Assembly (NCBI GenBank): GCA_020722945.1
Contig: DYJV01000048.1
Span: forward strand, 1-17,816
Source of the DNA: Candidatus Methylomirabilis sp.
Lineage (GTDB): Bacteria; DYJV01
Reading direction: 5' to 3'
Length of the DNA: 17,816 bases
Part shown: piece after piece, positions 15,842 through 17,816 of the stretch
How the letters are laid out: each line of letters starts with the position of its first letter
How positions within the stretch are numbered: position 1 is the stretch's first letter
Position numbers and translations under genes: made by a program
The notes under the pieces: generated by a model
The model's input: only the letters and a program-made list of their open reading frames with translations
The model's database searches: none
What the model was told of the DNA's origin: nothing

Positions 15842-16553
15842 ACTCACAAGATTAGGCGACCTTTTATTTACTCAGAGTAAAAAGGGTTATAGACACAATA
15901 TCGACTCTGTTTTACTCGCAAATTATGTTAATTTAAAAAACAAACTAAATATCCTTGATGTAGGCAGTGGAGATGGCATAATCCCCATCCTACTTGAAAG
16001 AATTGCATCTCAATTTAATATCTCTATTACAGGGATAGAGTTGCAGCAGAATCTATACAATCTTTCACTCATTAACGCTCTTCAAAACAACAGCAAAGTT
16101 AATTTTATAAATAGTGACTTTTTCCACTTTAACTTTGATAGAAACTTTTTTGACATCATAATCACAAATCCACCCTATTTCCCTAAATGTGATGGTCAAT
16201 TTGCATCAAGTGAAGAGAAAAATCTCGCCAAACATGAAATAACTTTTACACTAAAAGATTTCCTCAATCATTCCAAAAAAATATTAAAATATGAGGGGAG
16301 CATATACTTTATATACCCTATCAATCGAATATTGAACTGTCTCAACTGTATATTTGAAACCAAATTCTCAATAAAAAATATGAGATTTATCCACAACTCC
16401 ATCGACGAAGAAGCCTCTCTTGTTTTATTTGAAATAACTTTAAAGCCTCTCAAAAATTTTAAAATCAGTAAACCGTTGATTATCTACTCTGAAAAAGAGC
16501 AGAGAATATACACACCCGAGGTTCAAAAATATCTTTTTATGGAGAAAAGATGA
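15834..16553 (+). CDS. TrmN6-like adenine-N6 methyltransferase
   Basis: A 239-residue S-adenosylmethionine-dependent methyltransferase. The cofactor loop DVGSGDGI is at 42-49, an acidic residue at the end of strand 2 in GIELQ (67-71), and the NPPY motif for amino-group methylation of adenine at 112-115. The N-terminal GYRHNIDSVLLANY (18-31) is characteristic of the YfiC/TrmN6 group, which methylates A37 of tRNA1(Val), making that the most likely substrate. A protein or other RNA methyltransferase cannot be excluded. The start is TTG at 15834, overlapping the DUF1015 stop, with only a weak upstream site; translational coupling is likely. The next gene overlaps by ATGA. Confidence 0.88.
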   Translation: MTELTRLGDLLFTQSKKGYRHNIDSVLLANYVNLKNKLNILDVGSGDGIIPILLERIASQFNISITGIELQQNLYNLSLINALQNNSKVNFINSDFFHFNFDRNFFDIIITNPPYFPKCDGQFASSEEKNLAKHEITFTLKDFLNHSKKILKYEGSIYFIYPINRILNCLNCIFETKFSIKNMRFIHNSIDEEASLVLFEITLKPLKNFKISKPLIIYSEKEQRIYTPEVQKYLFMEKR

Positions 16554-17530
16554 ATACCAATTACATCAATACAATCAAATCATTCAAAGATAGTAAAATT
16601 TTGGTAGTTGGTGATATAATGCTTGACAGATTCATATATGGTAGCGTTGAAAGGATATCACCAGAAGCACCTGTTCCGGTTGTAAAAGTTACAAAAGATA
16701 TTAATCTACTTGGGGGCTCAGCAAATGTTGTTAACAACATTGTAGCACTCAACGGAAATGCTGATATCTGTGGGTTAATAGGTAAGGACCTTTACGGAGA
16801 GAGTATTATTGATATTTTAAATAAGAGAGCTCTAAATATCTCTGGTGTAATTATTGACAAAGATATAGAAACTACTGTAAAAACAAGGGTGATTGCACAC
16901 AAACAGCAAGTTGTCAGGGTTGATAGAGAAAATTTATCAAAGATAAAGGATAAACACAGAAATCTTATACTTCAATTTATAAATAAAAACATCAATAACT
17001 ACAATGCTGTTATATTGTCAGATTATGGTAAAGGTCTTGTAAACAAAAGATTTTACAATTCACTACTAAAAATCATTAAAGATAACAAAAAAATACTTAA
17101 TATTGATCCCAAAAATGTTAATGTAGATATATACTCAAAACCAACCCTTTTGACCCCCAATATTACTGAGGCTGGATATGCTGCAAAAGAGAGAGTAACT
17201 ATGGATAATCTCCATATCATAGGGGAAAAACTCCTCAAAAAATTCTCATCAGAGTATCTCATAATCACACTCGGTGAAAATGGAATGGCAATTTTCAAAA
17301 ATGACAATTTTACTCATATACCTACTGTTGCAAAGGAAGTTTATGATGTTACAGGAGCTGGAGATACTGTAATAGCAGTCCTCACATTAGCTATGTCTCT
17401 TGGGGTGGATGTTATTGATGCTGCAAAAATATCAAATATAGCAGCAGGGATAGTGGTGGGTAAGATAGGCACAGCAACTGTCACTCAACAAGAGCTTTTG
17501 TCAGAATTAGAGCAATATTTTAAATATTAA
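16550..17530 (+). CDS. rfaE1: D-glycero-beta-D-manno-heptose-7-phosphate kinase
   Basis: PfkB-family sugar kinase of 326 residues, equal to the N-terminal half of bifunctional HldE. It phosphorylates heptose 7-phosphate at C1 for ADP-heptose, the precursor of the lipopolysaccharide inner core. Visible: GDIMLDRFIYGSVERISPEAPVPVV (21-45), strongly diagnostic of this kinase; GGSANV at 55-60; a PNITE element at 203-207; and DVTGAGDT at 266-273 with catalytic Asp272. No nucleotidyltransferase domain follows, so the partner (rfaE2/hldC) must be encoded elsewhere. GGAG at 16541-16544 lies five bases before the ATG, which overlaps the methyltransferase stop. Implies an outer membrane with heptose-containing LPS. 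Confidence 0.93.
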   Translation: MNTNYINTIKSFKDSKILVVGDIMLDRFIYGSVERISPEAPVPVVKVTKDINLLGGSANVVNNIVALNGNADICGLIGKDLYGESIIDILNKRALNISGVIIDKDIETTVKTRVIAHKQQVVRVDRENLSKIKDKHRNLILQFINKNINNYNAVILSDYGKGLVNKRFYNSLLKIIKDNKKILNIDPKNVNVDIYSKPTLLTPNITEAGYAAKERVTMDNLHIIGEKLLKKFSSEYLIITLGENGMAIFKNDNFTHIPTVAKEVYDVTGAGDTVIAVLTLAMSLGVDVIDAAKISNIAAGIVVGKIGTATVTQQELLSELEQYFKY

Positions 17531-17739
17531 CTCAACTTTTATCTATAATTGCTGACAGAAAAATATGCTAAAGGAAAAAGATAAAAACTAAAAACAGAGA
17601 TAGAAGATAGAAGATAGAAACTTTTGTAGTAGTGTTGTAAAAATTTTAAAATTATTTCTACAAGCTATTGATTTCAAAATGAAGATTTGATACTTAAAAT
17701 AAAAGTAAAATTTTAAAATATCAGGAGAAGATACCTCAA
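17531..17739. other. Intergenic region with a short tandem repeat
   Basis: About 200 AT-rich bases between the kinase and the final gene fragment. It holds three head-to-tail copies of GATAGAA (17599-17619) and a spaced TTGTAG/CTACAA inverted repeat (17624-17629 with 17658-17663) that might end the upstream transcript, although no T run follows. I see no RNA gene or coding region. AGGAG at 17723-17727 belongs to the next gene. Confidence 0.5.
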
Positions 17740-17816
17740 TTGCCAGATAATGAGCACTCCCACGATCATAGTTACAAACTACTTTTTTCTCACCCTCAAA
17801 TGGTGGCTGACTTACT
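17740..17816 (+). CDS. Rpn-family nuclease/putative transposase, N-terminal fragment
   Basis: The last 77 bases read as the start of a protein: a TTG start, then about 25 residues including HDHSYKLLFSHPQMVADL. This is the hallmark N terminus of the Rpn family (PD-(D/E)XK recombination-promoting nuclease, also annotated as putative transposase or YhgA-like), whose members commonly begin with HDxSYKxLFSHPEMVxDL. AGGAG at 17723-17727 lies 12 bases before the TTG. The gene runs off the window, so its completeness and catalytic residues cannot be judged. E. coli relatives are DNA endonucleases that promote RecA-independent recombination. Confidence 0.78.
   Translation, partial: MPDNEHSHDHSYKLLFSHPQMVADL

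Overview
The window is AT-rich chromosomal DNA from a Gram-negative, probably anaerobic and respiratory bacterium. Pointers are an Rnf complex, a heptose-phosphate kinase of lipopolysaccharide core synthesis, a tiny membrane-anchored c-type cytochrome, and an RNase Y/YmdB pair. This mix, with the low GC content, fits the Deferribacterota (Deferribacter/Calditerrivibrio-like). That placement is an inference, not something the sequence proves. No CRISPR array, rRNA, tRNA or transposase was found, and most of the window reads as core genome.

Layout: (1) 1-827 holds no gene. It is made of degenerate copies of an intergenic repeat plus an inverted pair of GC-rich hairpins. (2) 828-4238 (-) is a large SWIM-finger SNF2 helicase. 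(3) 4239-4892 is a 650-base gap with only weak inverted repeats. (4) 4893-10053 (-) is a complete rnfABCDGE operon, read from right to left, with good ribosome binding sites throughout and an unusually cysteine-rich RnfB. (5) 10054-10306 is a divergent promoter region. (6) 10307-17530 (+) is a dense rightward run: zapB-like, zapA, 6S RNA, rny, ymdB, a two-haem mini-cytochrome, a DUF2520 Rossmann protein, DUF1015, a TrmN6-like methyltransferase and the heptose-7-phosphate kinase. Many of these genes overlap and start with TTG. (7) 17740 to the right edge is the start of an Rpn-family (PD-(D/E)XK) nuclease gene, cut off by the window.

How the genes work together: the Rnf operon encodes a six-subunit ferredoxin:NAD+ oxidoreductase that couples electron transfer to ion pumping. 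The rightward run groups cell-division factors (ZapA/ZapB), a transcription-regulating RNA (6S, in the same place beside zapA as in enterobacteria) and RNA decay (RNase Y with YmdB), followed by metabolic and envelope genes. I see no clear new defence or mobile system. The items most worth a second look are the small dihaem protein coupled to rny-ymdB, the apparently leaderless zapB-like gene behind a near-perfect promoter, the extended RnfB, and the repeat-built left end.
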